A stretch of 64,000 nt of DNA, from the NCBI GenBank assembly GCA_947630505.1, contig CANRHV010000005.1, positions 1 to 64,000 on the forward strand, given 5' to 3'. The notes under the pieces were generated by a model that was not told where the DNA came from, made no database searches, and worked only from the letters and a program-made list of their open reading frames with translations. Source of the DNA: an uncultured Monoglobus sp. (GTDB lineage Bacteria; Bacillota; Clostridia; Monoglobales; Monoglobaceae). A program made the position numbers and the translations under genes. Positions 1 through 9,299 of this stretch are shown one piece after another; the first letter of the stretch is position 1; each line of letters begins with the position of its first letter.

Positions 1-300
1 GGCGTATCGCTCGGCTCCGCGCTCACGATCGGCGTCTGCGTCGGTGTCGCTGTCGGCTCATGCGTCGGCTCCGGCGTATCGCTCGGCTCCGCGCTCACGA
101 TCGGCGTCTGCGTCGGTGTCGCTGTCGGCTCATGCGTCGGCTCCGGCGTATCGCTCGGCTCCGCGCTCACGATCGGCGTCTGCGTCGGTGTCGCTGTCGG
201 CTCATGCGTCGGCTCCGGCGTATCGCTCGGCTCCGCGCTCACGATCGGCGTCTGCGTCGGTGTCGCTGTCGGCTCATGCGTCGGCTCCGGCGTGCCGCTC
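1..300 (-). repeat. 72-bp coding tandem repeat (24-aa unit [24 protein letters not shown]), 4 copies plus partial
   Basis: Unit ggcgtatcgctcggctccgcgctcacgatcggcgtctgcgtcggtgtcgctgtcggctcatgcgtcggctcc starts at 1, 73, 145, 217 and (diverged) 289. Confidence 0.95.
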
Positions 301-2888
301 GGCTCCGCGCTGACCGGGGGTTTGGGCGGAGCCTCGTGTGTCGGCGATGATGTTGCTGTCGGCGTCGCGGTAGGCGTCACCGTAGGAGTTACTGTCGGTG
401 TCGCCGTAGGTGTTGCGGTTGGTGTTGCCGTAGGTGTCGCTGTAGGAGTGGGTGTCGGCGTTATCGTAGGCGTTGCTGTAGGTGTTGCTGTAGGCGTTGC
501 GGTCGGTGTCGCCGTAGGTGTTGCTGTAGGCGTTGCGGTCGGCGTTGCGGTCGGTGTCGCCGTAGGTGTCGGCGATGGCGCCTCGGTGGGCGCGGCCGCG
601 CTTACAAATGTTGCTCCGACAGTGACATCACTGTTCGGCATAACAAAGCTGTAATTGTTCTCGTCAATGCTTGTGACTTGCGTTTCCGGCGTAATATTTA
701 CGGATTCGGCCTTGAATCCCTCATCGGGCACGGTCTTGACATTCACCGTCTCGCCCGTTCTCGCGGCGATGCCGCCGCCCGTCACCGTCACGCTTTCAAT
801 ACCGATCTTTGAGCCGTCCGCCCACGCGTAAAATTCCTGACCCGCAGTGCAGTCAAAGCTGTGTTCATAATATCCCTCGGTCGGCTTTTGACTCTTTTGC
901 ACAATATATTTTTTGTTTTTATTGTCGTAAATATTGAGTTCCTTGCCTCCGTAGACATAAAAGCTGATTTTCATTTTGCCGTCCCGACCGGGATTTATCA
1001 AAAACACGCTTCCGGCCGGTTGATTAGACGATGTAAACGGGGGCTTGACCGTCGGGTTAGTATCGCCTTTAGCGCTGAATCGATCTCCGAACGGGTACAC
1101 TTTGGTGGTACTGTCATACATCTTTATTGTTCCGTCGGTATCATCCGTTCCGTTGATATTCAACGTTTTCGCGCCGCTTATCTCGCTTTGATGGTCGGCC
1201 GCCGACCATGTTACCTCTCGGCTTGACGCGCCGTTTATCTCGATCGAGCCGTTTTCTATATTCTCGGCTATTGAGATATTGTGAACAGGCGCCGCGGTGG
1301 GCGCGGGCGTGTTTGTCGGCGTGGGAACGGGCGTGGCCGTGGGCGTCGGCGTAGGAGTAGCGTTCGGGTCAGGCGTGGGCGTCGGTATCACATTGCCCTC
1401 AACCAGCCCATTAGCGTACGTCTCTATATTTAGATATTTGCCGTCTTTATCCTTCTCCAGCGCGTCGGAAGCGTCGTTTTTATCAAGACCGACCTGATCC
1501 TCATAAGTATCGGGCATACCGTCGTTGTCGGTGTCCTCTGCTTTGGTGCCGGAATATGTGATTTTAGGTAAATTCAGCCAGTCCTCATAATCGATCAATC
1601 CGTTTTTGCCGTAATATGCTTCTCTGTTCCTCGCGCCCCGAACCGCACGCTCATCGACTGCGTCTCTTTTAAGACTGGCTCCCGCTTTCTCAAGCACTAA
1701 TTCATACGCCTCGGAAGCGGATTGCGTTTCTATTGTATACTTGTGGATATATTGGGTGTGGTTGGTATCGGTTCCCGGGACGTTCTCATCATATTTTTCG
1801 ATATTATATGTTTTTACGTTATTTTCAAGCCTATATGCGGATGATATTGTATTATCCGCATTGATCTTATTAACCGTATCATTGGCGCTTTTAGCATCAT
1901 AATAATTTCCGTCAATAGCAAGATCTGTGGAAACTCCGCTCTTAGAAGGAGTAAACTGATAAAACCTTTTTATGCTGCTGCTGGCGGGACCTTCCTTGTA
2001 ATAATTATTGACAAGATTCACCCTGACCATATTTTCGCCGCCGTATGACGCATTATCGCGCCAGTTATAGAACACATTGTTTCTAACATCAAGCAAACTT
2101 TCGGTGTCGGGTTTATTCGCATAAGATGTAGTCGTCTCGCTCGTCGCAACTCTGGGGAAACGACTTTTGGCATTGGAAATAAAATTATGATGATAGGACA
2201 TGTTTTCTCCGCCCCACAGACCTCCGTAGCCGTGCTCCTGAAGATCGGTTCCTTCAATATGTATAGATTTATTGAGCGGCTCGGTAAGCAGGCACCACTG
2301 AACGGTTGAATCCTTTATGGCATACAGCGAACAACACTCATCATTTGACCAGCTCATGCTGCAATGGTCAACTATAACGTGGTTCTGATGTTTTCCGTCG
2401 GTAAAAGTGTCCTCGTCATACTTCTTAGCATCGAAGTCATATACGCCCATTCTGAATCTCAGATAGCGCACGATTATATTGCTCGCCTGCACATAAGTTG
2501 GCGCGCCCGAGATACAAATTCCGTCGCCGGGCGAAGTCTGGCCCAAGATCGTCAGATTTCCCTTTTTCAGATAAATCGGCGTTTCAAGATTTATGGTTCC
2601 CGCCACGTCGAACACGATTATTCGGTTCTCTTTTGAAACCGCGTCGCGCAGTGAGCCTTCGCCGCTGTCATCCCGATTTTTCACATGATAAATTTCCGGC
2701 TTTGACGCGGCTCTTGCGCCGGTGGTGTACATTCCGCCGCCTTCCGCGCCCGGGAACGCCGGAAAATCACCGTCAGCCGCAAGGGGAGCTATGTCCGCCG
2801 CTGAAACGGCGTTTTCTCCGTGAATATTATAGGCGCAGAGCGTCAGGCACAGCGCCGCGCACAGTATAAAAGAAATTGCTCTTCTCAT
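1..2888 (-). CDS. Secreted pectate lyase-like protein (3'-truncated by window edge), PT-rich linkers
   Basis: Reverse-strand frame open from ATG at 2888 ([18 protein letters not shown]... signal peptide, SD GGAGGAGAAC) to window start; [57 protein letters not shown] and [16 protein letters not shown] motifs; close paralog of the next CDS. Not in the ORF track, presumably because it runs off the edge. Confidence 0.88.
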   Translation of the reverse strand, partial: MRRAISFILCAALCLTLCAYNIHGENAVSAADIAPLAADGDFPAFPGAEGGGMYTTGARAASKPEIYHVKNRDDSGEGSLRDAVSKENRIIVFDVAGTINLETPIYLKKGNLTILGQTSPGDGICISGAPTYVQASNIIVRYLRFRMGVYDFDAKKYDEDTFTDGKHQNHVIVDHCSMSWSNDECCSLYAIKDSTVQWCLLTEPLNKSIHIEGTDLQEHGYGGLWGGENMSYHHNFISNAKSRFPRVATSETTTSYANKPDTESLLDVRNNVFYNWRDNASYGGENMVRVNLVNNYYKEGPASSSIKRFYQFTPSKSGVSTDLAIDGNYYDAKSANDTVNKINADNTISSAYRLENNVKTYNIEKYDENVPGTDTNHTQYIHKYTIETQSASEAYELVLEKAGASLKRDAVDERAVRGARNREAYYGKNGLIDYEDWLNLPKITYSGTKAEDTDNDGMPDTYEDQVGLDKNDASDALEKDKDGKYLNIETYANGLVEGNVIPTPTPDPNATPTPTPTATPVPTPTNTPAPTAAPVHNISIAENIENGSIEINGASSREVTWSAADHQSEISGAKTLNINGTDDTDGTIKMYDSTTKVYPFGDRFSAKGDTNPTVKPPFTSSNQPAGSVFLINPGRDGKMKISFYVYGGKELNIYDNKNKKYIVQKSQKPTEGYYEHSFDCTAGQEFYAWADGSKIGIESVTVTGGGIAARTGETVNVKTVPDEGFKAESVNITPETQVTSIDENNYSFVMPNSDVTVGATFVSAAAPTEAPSPTPTATPTATPTATPTATPTATPTATPTATPTATPTITPTPTPTATPTATPTATPTATPTVTPTVTPTATPTATSSPTHEAPPKPPVSAEPSGTPEPTHEPTATPTQTPIVSAEPSDTPEPTHEPTATPTQTPIVSAEPSDTPEPTHEPTATPTQTPIVSAEPSDTPEPTHEPTATPTQTPIVSAEPSDT
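345..585 (-). repeat. Degenerate short tandem repeat encoding (PTAT)n / (PTPTAT)n linker
   Basis: Reiterated ggtgttgctgtaggcgttgcggtcggtgtcgccgta units; minus frame reads [16 protein letters not shown]. Confidence 0.9.
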
Positions 2889-2906
2889 CTGTTCTCCTCC
2901 GTAACG

Positions 2907-5648
2907 CTAAATCTGTTTTTCATACGCTTCCGCCATCGGGCTCAGCGTCTCGAAATTCCAAATATAGATTTTTATGCTTCCGCTTTCGGGCTTTTTGTAA
3001 TCGACCGCCGAAATATCACTACCGGTTATGTCGTACATTTTTGTGTCAGTAAGGGTTCCGCCCTTGCCGTATGACGCGATTATCAGCTTGGCTCTGTCGG
3101 AGCCGTTTCCGTTATATTTCAAATCAATATTTATCTTTCCGTCATCGCCGAACTCGCAACCCGCTATCTCATAAAGATGATCGGGCTTAGCCTCGGAAGT
3201 GGGCGCGGGTGTCTCGCCGGGCTTTTCGGTCACAGTCGGGCTTTCCGTCGGCTGCGGCGCTGCTGTGGGCTTCGCCGACGGCTCCGGCGTGCCGGTGGGC
3301 GCCGCTGTGGGTCCCGGTGTGTCGGTAACCGCCGCCGTGGGTTCGGGCGTGTCGGTGGGCGCCGCCGTTGGTTCGGGAGTTGGCAGCGGCAGCGACTCGT
3401 CCTTAAATTCCGCTCCGACAACCACGTCGCTGTCGGGCATTACGAACGAAAAGCTGTTTTCCGCGAGCATACGCGTTTCGGTCTTTGGCGTTGTGTATAT
3501 GCCGTGGGCCTTAAAGCCGCTGCTTGGCACGGTCGTGATATTCACCGTCTCGCCGACCTTGGCGGAGGCTCCGCCGCCTCCGGTCACGGTCACGCTCTCG
3601 ACGCCTATCTTCGAGCCGTCGGCCCAGGCGTAGATCTCGCGGCCCGCGTAGCACTCAAAGGTGTGCTCGTAGTAGCCCTCGGTCGGCTTTTGGTTTCTTT
3701 GCACGATATATTTTTTCGCGGCGTTGTCATAGATATTAAGCTCCTTGCCGCCGTAGACATAAAAGCTGATCTTCATCTCTCCGTCGACCGCGGGCTTTAT
3801 CATATAAACGCTTCCGCTCGGCTTGTTCGAATCGGTGAACGGCGGCTTGGCGGACGGGTTGTTCTCGCCTTTGGCGCTGGTTCTGCCGCCAAACTCAAAC
3901 GCGGCCGTGGTCGGATCGTACATCGTTATTGTGCCGTCGCTGCCCTCGGAGCCGTTGAGGTTAAGCGTCTTTTCACCGTCTATCTCGCTCTTATGCTCCG
4001 CCGCGTTCCATGTTATCGTTCGGCTCGAAACGCCGTTTATCTCGATCGAGCCGTTTTGCATGTTCTCGTCCACCGTTATATTGTGTCTCGGTATCGGAGT
4101 TGGGGTTGGCGTGGGGGACGGAGTGGGCGTGGGCTGATTTGGGTCAAGCGTGGGCGTCGGAGGGATCTCCAGCTCGTTGCCCTCAGCCAGCCAATTGGCG
4201 TACGCCTCTATATTGAAGTAGCCCTCGCTCGTTTTACCGAGCGCGTCGTTTTTGTTTATGTCGAGCCCGTGGTCCTTCTCATACTCGTCAGCCATTCCGT
4301 CGCCGTCGGTGTCATTGGGCACGGTCCCGGAGCTGTAAGTTATATCCGGCATTTTCTTGAGATGCGCCAGGTCGATTATTCCGTTATTGCCCATTTCGGC
4401 GGTTCCGTTTCTCGCGTCGTTCACCGCGCGCTCGTCTACCGCGTCTCGCTTGAGGCTGTCGCCCGCGTGCTCGAGCACAAGGTTAAAGGCTTCCTCGGCG
4501 GAGTGGGTGCCGATAGGGTATTCGCGGATATACTGCGTGTGGTTTGTCGTTGTTCCGGCTATGGTCTCGTCGTATTTCTCTATATTGTAGGTTTTGCAGT
4601 CTCTTGTGTCAACGCCCTTTGTGTTGTCCTCGTTTATCGCTCTGACCGTGGACGATTGACTGTTTTTTGAGGCATAATAATTTCCGTCAACAGCTATGTC
4701 GGTTCCCCATTTTGACTTGCCGCCCTTGCTGCCGCCGTACATCTCATAAAATCTGTTGACCGAGCTGCTGGCGGGGCCCTCTTTGTAGTAATTCGAGACC
4801 AGATTCACGCGCACGCCGTTCTCGCCGCCGTAGGAGTTGTTGCCGTTCCAGTTGTAGAACACGTTGTTTCGGATATCGAGCAGACTCTCGGTGTCCTTGC
4901 CGCCCTTGTAGGAGCTGACCGTCTCGCTTGTGCCCACTCGGGGAAAGCGGTTGTTGGCGCTTGACACCATGTTGTGGTGGTACGAGACGTTGACGCCGCC
5001 CCAGATGCCGCCGTATCCGTGAGCCTCTATGCCGCTGCCCTCGTCGTGTATCGAGCGGTTGAGCGGCTCGGTCATGATGCACCATTGGATGGTGGAATCC
5101 TTTATCGCGTAGAACGAGCAGCACTCGTCGGTTGACCAGCTCATGCTGCAGTGGTCGACAATCAGGTTCGAGGTGCTGCTTGTGCCGCCCAGCGCGTCGT
5201 CGTCATACTTTTTGTCGACCTCGCTGTAGACGCCCATGCGGAACCTGAGGTAGCGCATAATTATATTGTCGGCGCTGACCTTGACCGGAGCGCCCGAAAT
5301 ACATATGCCGTCGCCCGGCGCGGTCTGGCCCAGGATAGTCAGATTCTTTTTTGAAATATTGATCGGCGATTTAAGCTTGATCTCTCCCGCCTCGTCAAAC
5401 ACGATTATCCTGTTCTCTTTTGAGACCGCGTCGCGGAACGAGCCCGTACCGCTGTCCCCAAAATTATTAACACGATAGATCTCGGGCTTTGACGCGGCTC
5501 TGGCGCCTGTGGTATACATTCCGCCGCCCTCCGCGCCGGGGAAGGCGATAAGCTCGTCGGCTGCAGCGGTCTCCTCGGATTCCGCCGCGAAAACCGTCGG
5601 CGAAAGACACAGCGCCATACACAAAAACAGAGCGATAAATTTTTTCAT
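2907..5648 (-). CDS. Secreted pectate lyase-like protein with PT linkers and C-terminal domain
   Basis: ORF 2907..5693; ATG at 5648 with SD GGAGGAATAT gives signal peptide [97 protein letters not shown]-hand-like DTDGDGMADEYEKDHGL. Confidence 0.9.
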   Translation of the reverse strand: MKKFIALFLCMALCLSPTVFAAESEETAAADELIAFPGAEGGGMYTTGARAASKPEIYRVNNFGDSGTGSFRDAVSKENRIIVFDEAGEIKLKSPINISKKNLTILGQTAPGDGICISGAPVKVSADNIIMRYLRFRMGVYSEVDKKYDDDALGGTSSTSNLIVDHCSMSWSTDECCSFYAIKDSTIQWCIMTEPLNRSIHDEGSGIEAHGYGGIWGGVNVSYHHNMVSSANNRFPRVGTSETVSSYKGGKDTESLLDIRNNVFYNWNGNNSYGGENGVRVNLVSNYYKEGPASSSVNRFYEMYGGSKGGKSKWGTDIAVDGNYYASKNSQSSTVRAINEDNTKGVDTRDCKTYNIEKYDETIAGTTTNHTQYIREYPIGTHSAEEAFNLVLEHAGDSLKRDAVDERAVNDARNGTAEMGNNGIIDLAHLKKMPDITYSSGTVPNDTDGDGMADEYEKDHGLDINKNDALGKTSEGYFNIEAYANWLAEGNELEIPPTPTLDPNQPTPTPSPTPTPTPIPRHNITVDENMQNGSIEINGVSSRTITWNAAEHKSEIDGEKTLNLNGSEGSDGTITMYDPTTAAFEFGGRTSAKGENNPSAKPPFTDSNKPSGSVYMIKPAVDGEMKISFYVYGGKELNIYDNAAKKYIVQRNQKPTEGYYEHTFECYAGREIYAWADGSKIGVESVTVTGGGGASAKVGETVNITTVPSSGFKAHGIYTTPKTETRMLAENSFSFVMPDSDVVVGAEFKDESLPLPTPEPTAAPTDTPEPTAAVTDTPGPTAAPTGTPEPSAKPTAAPQPTESPTVTEKPGETPAPTSEAKPDHLYEIAGCEFGDDGKINIDLKYNGNGSDRAKLIIASYGKGGTLTDTKMYDITGSDISAVDYKKPESGSIKIYIWNFETLSPMAEAYEKQI

Positions 5649-5675
5649 ATATATTCCTCCTGCAAAAAAATTTTC

Positions 5676-5733
5676 AAAAACAAAAGAGACCATAATTCAA
5701 GGGTACGCAAATAAACCCTTGAATTACAGTCTC
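5676..5733 (-). terminator. Rho-independent terminator in the leader of the pectate lyase operon
   Basis: Minus strand: GAGACTGTAATTCAAGGG-12 nt loop-CCCTTGAATTATGGTCTC followed by TTTTGTTTTTG, between promoter and start codon. Confidence 0.85.
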
Positions 5734-5828
5734 GCAAATTCATTATGAACCGCGGCCCCGGGAATTACCAAAATTCCGTGATGACGAGGTCCGCGACGGC
5801 TCGCACCGCATGCTACTCCCCAAATTCC
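5691..5828 (-). promoter_or_regulatory. yybP-ykoY (Mn2+)-type riboswitch candidate controlling the pectate lyase operon
   Basis: Minus strand leader contains TTTGGGGAGTAGC (5812..5821 core), CTCGTCATCACGG (5778..5785 core) and TTTGCGAGACTGTAATTC (5729..5735 core), matching the order of yybP-ykoY conserved segments (GGGGAGUAGC ... UCANCA ... GCAAGAC); the 3' P1 strand overlaps the terminator 5' arm. Confidence 0.65.
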
Positions 5829-5833
5829 TCATA

Positions 5834-5862
5834 ATTATACCATGCTTTCCCGTGTTTTTCAA
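5834..5862 (-). promoter_or_regulatory. SigmaA-type promoter for the pectate lyase operon
   Basis: Minus strand TTGAAA-17 nt-TATAAT with an upstream TG (TGGTATAAT). Confidence 0.8.
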
Positions 5863-5950
5863 GCGAAAATAACAGGTTTTTTTGACATATAATTCGGCTT
5901 TATTGTCCGTTTGAGGCAAGCTTCCCCAAACGCTGAGCCGCATCGGGATT

Positions 5951-7381
5951 TTATTTGCCCAAATATGTAAAGTGCATGTAGTTAACGGTTCCGCTCACCC
6001 AGGCGTTGCCGCCCCAGAGCCATCCGTATTTGGCGAAGGTCTGCACGACCGCGCCGGTCGGAGCAAACGAGAATATCGAGTTGTCGGGGTCATAGAAGGT
6101 TCCTATCTGCTGTCCGCTCTTGTAGACGCAGTAGTTCTCGTTGTAGTTTATGTCAAGAACCGTGCCGTAGTTGTTCTCGGGCAGGCTTCCGCCCGAAAGC
6201 GCGCTTCTCCATGCGTATCCGGCCACATCCTTGATCGGCGGCTTTGTCGGCGAATTGTATATCTCGTTGAATATAGCCACAACGTCGTCCTTTAATACCG
6301 TGTTGATCTTAAACGTCCGCCAGCCTGTCTGCAGCTCGGTCGCGCCGTCGGGCAGCTCCCAAACGGGCACCGTGACCTCTGTCATATGAGCGTCGGCTTC
6401 CTCCATGGACGTGTATCTGATCCCCAGATCGCCGAATATTCTCATCTCTTTGTCCATTGCCTCGCCGGTCGCGAGCGTCTCGGAATAGGTTTTGAGCTGA
6501 TACAGTCCGTTCGCGTCGGGCATCTGAAGCGGCGTGCCGCTTGCCGCGAATCCTCCGCTTCCGTCCGGAGCGGGCACGGGCTCGGTGTCGACCACCGGCT
6601 CTCCGGTCCCGCCCACAACCTCGCCGCCGGGTGTGACGAGAGTTTTGTCGGGCGCGTTGCGCAGCGCTATGACCGTGCCGTTGGTCTGCATTACCGTTTT
6701 CTCAAGCGTGTAAATGCGTCTGCCGTTCGAGTCGGTTCCCTCTTTGAGTGCCGACTGTATCTGACCGTCGACATCTCTGCCGTATTTTACGAAGCAGCGG
6801 TAGGCTATGATCGCCGCCTCCTCGCGGGAGACGTAATCAAGGGGCTTGAACAGGCCCTCGTATCCCGCCATCAAGTCGTTGTCGAGCATAAACGCCACGT
6901 AGTCTCTGGCCCACGAGTCGATCTGCCACGCGTCCTGGATATCGTCAAACACTCCGCTTGACGGAAAATACGGACCCAGAACGCCCGCCGCCGAGAGCGT
7001 GCTCGTTATGACCTTGCACATCTCCTCGCGGGTTATGAAGTTCGCGGGGAAGAAATGACCCTCGCCGTCGCCGCTGATGATGCCGGCGTAGTACGCCATA
7101 TTGGGAAAGGCGTTGTCGGTATCAATAAACGGATTATACGCGTTTGACGACACATTCTCGGCCGTTATCGTGGCATAGATATTGACCGCCACGTTTATAA
7201 AATCAAGTCTGTTTATGGCGTCGCTGTAAGGCTTTTTGCCGTATTCCGTGGAAATAAGGCTGTAGTCCATCGCGCCCTTTACCGTGTCGGTCGCCCACCA
7301 GTTGGGGTCATAGGCGTAGGCGCCAAGGCTTGATATTAGCAGACAAAGCGTCAACAAAACCGCTGTAATTGTCTTTTTCAC
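5951..7381 (-). CDS. SLH-domain protein with C-terminal M15-type (VanY/L,D-peptidase-like) domain
   Basis: Signal peptide; SLH-like repeats (AMDYSLISTEYGKKPYSDAINRLDFINVAVNIY, PNMAYYAGIISGDGEGHFFPANFITREEMCKVI, WARDYVAFMLDNDLMAGYEGLFKPLDYVSREEAAIIAYRC); C-term FAKYGWLWGGNAWVSGTVNYMHFTYLG resembles M15 FGW.WGG...YMHF. Confidence 0.82.
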   Translation of the reverse strand: MKKTITAVLLTLCLLISSLGAYAYDPNWWATDTVKGAMDYSLISTEYGKKPYSDAINRLDFINVAVNIYATITAENVSSNAYNPFIDTDNAFPNMAYYAGIISGDGEGHFFPANFITREEMCKVITSTLSAAGVLGPYFPSSGVFDDIQDAWQIDSWARDYVAFMLDNDLMAGYEGLFKPLDYVSREEAAIIAYRCFVKYGRDVDGQIQSALKEGTDSNGRRIYTLEKTVMQTNGTVIALRNAPDKTLVTPGGEVVGGTGEPVVDTEPVPAPDGSGGFAASGTPLQMPDANGLYQLKTYSETLATGEAMDKEMRIFGDLGIRYTSMEEADAHMTEVTVPVWELPDGATELQTGWRTFKINTVLKDDVVAIFNEIYNSPTKPPIKDVAGYAWRSALSGGSLPENNYGTVLDINYNENYCVYKSGQQIGTFYDPDNSIFSFAPTGAVVQTFAKYGWLWGGNAWVSGTVNYMHFTYLGK

Positions 7382-7434
7382 AAAAACACCTCTTTAATAA
7401 TCACTGATTAATTTCCGTGTAAAACACGGATTTA

Positions 7435-7463
7435 ATTATAACACAATTTTCTTGTTTTCTCAA
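7435..7463 (-). promoter_or_regulatory. Promoter upstream of the SLH/M15 gene
   Basis: Minus strand TTGAGA-17 nt-TATAAT. Confidence 0.7.
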
Positions 7464-7537
7464 CAAAGAGGCATTATTATTAATAGAAATTTAATATAAA
7501 GTTCATAATAATGGAAATATTTTACTTCAGAAATATT

Positions 7538-8497
7538 TTATTTCTTTTTATATTCCTCAACTATGAATCTGGGACGAGCCTTTGTCTCTCTGTAGGTCTT
7601 GCCTATATACTCGCCTATAACTCCGATCGACACCAGCTGAACGCCGCCCAAAAACCAGATCGAGCACATCAGCGAGGCCCAGCCGCCCGATGAACTGCCG
7701 ATGAATTTGCTGATCAGCGTGTATATCGCCGCGATTATGGCCGCGGCGCACACGAGCAGTCCGAGCCAGCCGACTATCCTGATCGGCTTGATGCTGAACG
7801 AGGTTATTCCGTCAAACGCGAGCGCCAACATCTTTTTGAGCGGGTATTTGCTCTCGCCCGCGAATCTTTCGGCGCGCTCGTAATAAACGCTGTCGCTCTT
7901 AAAGCCGATAGCGGGCACTATGCCGCGCAGGAACAGATTAGCTTCTTTGTACTCGGCAAGAGCGTTCAGCGCCCTTTGGCTCATCAGTCGATAGTCGGCG
8001 TGGTTGAACACGACCTCGGTGTCCATTGACGCCAAGAATTTGTAGTAGCCCTCGGCGGTGAACCTCTTAAAGAACGTGTCGGTCTTGCGCTTGCTGCGCA
8101 CGCCGTACACCACGTCGCAGCCGTCGTCAAATTTTTTCACCATCTCGGGGATCGCGTTTATATCGTCCTGCAAGTCCGCGTCGATCGAAACCGCGCAGTC
8201 GCACTCATCCTTGACGGTCATAAGACCCGCCAGCAGAGCGCGCTGATGTCCCGAGTTGTGGGCGAGCTTCACGCCGCGGAATATGCCGTCGCTGTCGCAA
8301 AGTCCGCTTATTATGCTCCAGGTTTTGTCTCGGCTGCCGTCGTCCACCATAACGATTTTACTGTCGGGTGAAATCAGACCGTCGCCCTCCATTTTTGCGA
8401 AAAGCTCGCGCATGCGCGACGACGTTTCACCCAAGACCTCTTCCTCGTTATAACACGGCATAACAACGAAAAGTTTTGTGTCTTTCATCATTATCAC
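7538..8497 (-). CDS. Glycosyltransferase family 2 (dolichyl-phosphate mannosyltransferase/GtrB-like)
   Basis: LFVVMPCYNEEEVL, VDDGSRDKTW, SIDADLQDDINAIPEM, two C-terminal TM segments. Confidence 0.92.
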   Translation of the reverse strand: MIMMKDTKLFVVMPCYNEEEVLGETSSRMRELFAKMEGDGLISPDSKIVMVDDGSRDKTWSIISGLCDSDGIFRGVKLAHNSGHQRALLAGLMTVKDECDCAVSIDADLQDDINAIPEMVKKFDDGCDVVYGVRSKRKTDTFFKRFTAEGYYKFLASMDTEVVFNHADYRLMSQRALNALAEYKEANLFLRGIVPAIGFKSDSVYYERAERFAGESKYPLKKMLALAFDGITSFSIKPIRIVGWLGLLVCAAAIIAAIYTLISKFIGSSSGGWASLMCSIWFLGGVQLVSIGVIGEYIGKTYRETKARPRFIVEEYKKK

Positions 8498-8535
8498 TTC
8501 CTATAAAATTAATTATTACAATTTTTGAACAAAAC

Positions 8536-8556
8536 GGGTAGGCGGAAAGCCTACCC
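8536..8556 (-). terminator. Terminator downstream of secG
   Basis: GGGTAGGC-TTTCC-GCCTACCC then GTTTTGTTC on the minus strand. Confidence 0.7.
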
Positions 8557-8581
8557 TTTAAGTTCTGTATTTTATACTCTT

Positions 8582-9151
8582 TTACTCGGCCGCAGCCTCG
8601 CCTGCCGCCTGCTGAGCCGCGTCGGCTGCCTGATCGGCCGCGTCCGCCGCTTGGTCTGCCGCTCCCGCAGCAGCGTCCGCCGCGTCACCCGCTGCCTCGT
8701 CAACAGCGCCCGCAGCTTCGTCAACAGCACCTTCGGCCTCGCCTTCCGCAGCGTCGCCGGTCTCGGCTTCCGCCTGCTGAGCCGCCATATCCTCGGCGCT
8801 CATAACGATGTTGCCGCTCTCGTCTACTAAGTTTCCGTTTTCGTCAACCGTGACGTTCATCGACTGGCTCGCGTCGGGATTGCTCTCCTCGGCCGCCTCG
8901 TCCTCAAGGTTTGCCTGACGGATCGAGACATATGTCAAAACGATGGATGACAGGATGAACAATATGGCGAACACCGCCGTAAACTTACGGAGCATCGCAT
9001 CGATCGTTCTGCCTTTATTCTTGCCGAAAAATGTTTCGGCGCCGCCGGCAATAGCGCCGGACAAACCCTGCTGCCTGCCGTGCTGCATGAGCACGATAAC
9101 CGTGAGCACCAGAGCGATAATTACATGTACAATAACCAAAGCTGTTATCAT
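8582..9151 (-). CDS. secG: Preprotein translocase subunit SecG with long Ala/acid-rich C-terminal extension
   Basis: VIVLMQHGRQQGLSGAIAGGAETFFGKNKGRTIDAMLRKFTAVFAILFILSSI is SecG-like; tail DEAAGAVDEAAGDAADAAAGAADQAADAADQAADAAQQAAGEAAAE. Confidence 0.88.
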   Translation of the reverse strand: MITALVIVHVIIALVLTVIVLMQHGRQQGLSGAIAGGAETFFGKNKGRTIDAMLRKFTAVFAILFILSSIVLTYVSIRQANLEDEAAEESNPDASQSMNVTVDENGNLVDESGNIVMSAEDMAAQQAEAETGDAAEGEAEGAVDEAAGAVDEAAGDAADAAAGAADQAADAADQAADAAQQAAGEAAAE

Positions 9152-9299
9152 TTAAACTTCCTCCTTATACGCCGCGCGTATAGTAATATATTACAGTGTT
9201 GCTAAACATCAGTATTTTAGATTATAGCACACTCAAACACAAAATGCAAGAGTTTTTTTCAAATATTGCAAATTTTTTTAAAATTTATGCTTACACCCG

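Noticed and set aside
1-300. Possible CRISPR-like or satellite array
   Set aside because: Contiguous 72-bp units without spacers, in frame in a coding sequence.
44-654. Plus-strand repetitive ORFs ([34 protein letters not shown])
   Set aside because: Reading of the complementary strand of PT-rich linker repeats; the minus-strand frame is continuous with the lyase.
3177-4670. 497-aa plus-strand ORF opposite the pectate lyase gene
   Set aside because: Antisense shadow ORF; low-complexity Arg/Gly/Val translation, no SD or family motifs, and the minus-strand lyase frame is clearly coding.
5743-5943. 66-aa minus-strand ORF in the lyase leader
   Set aside because: Overlaps promoter and riboswitch-like leader; no SD, composition not coding-like.
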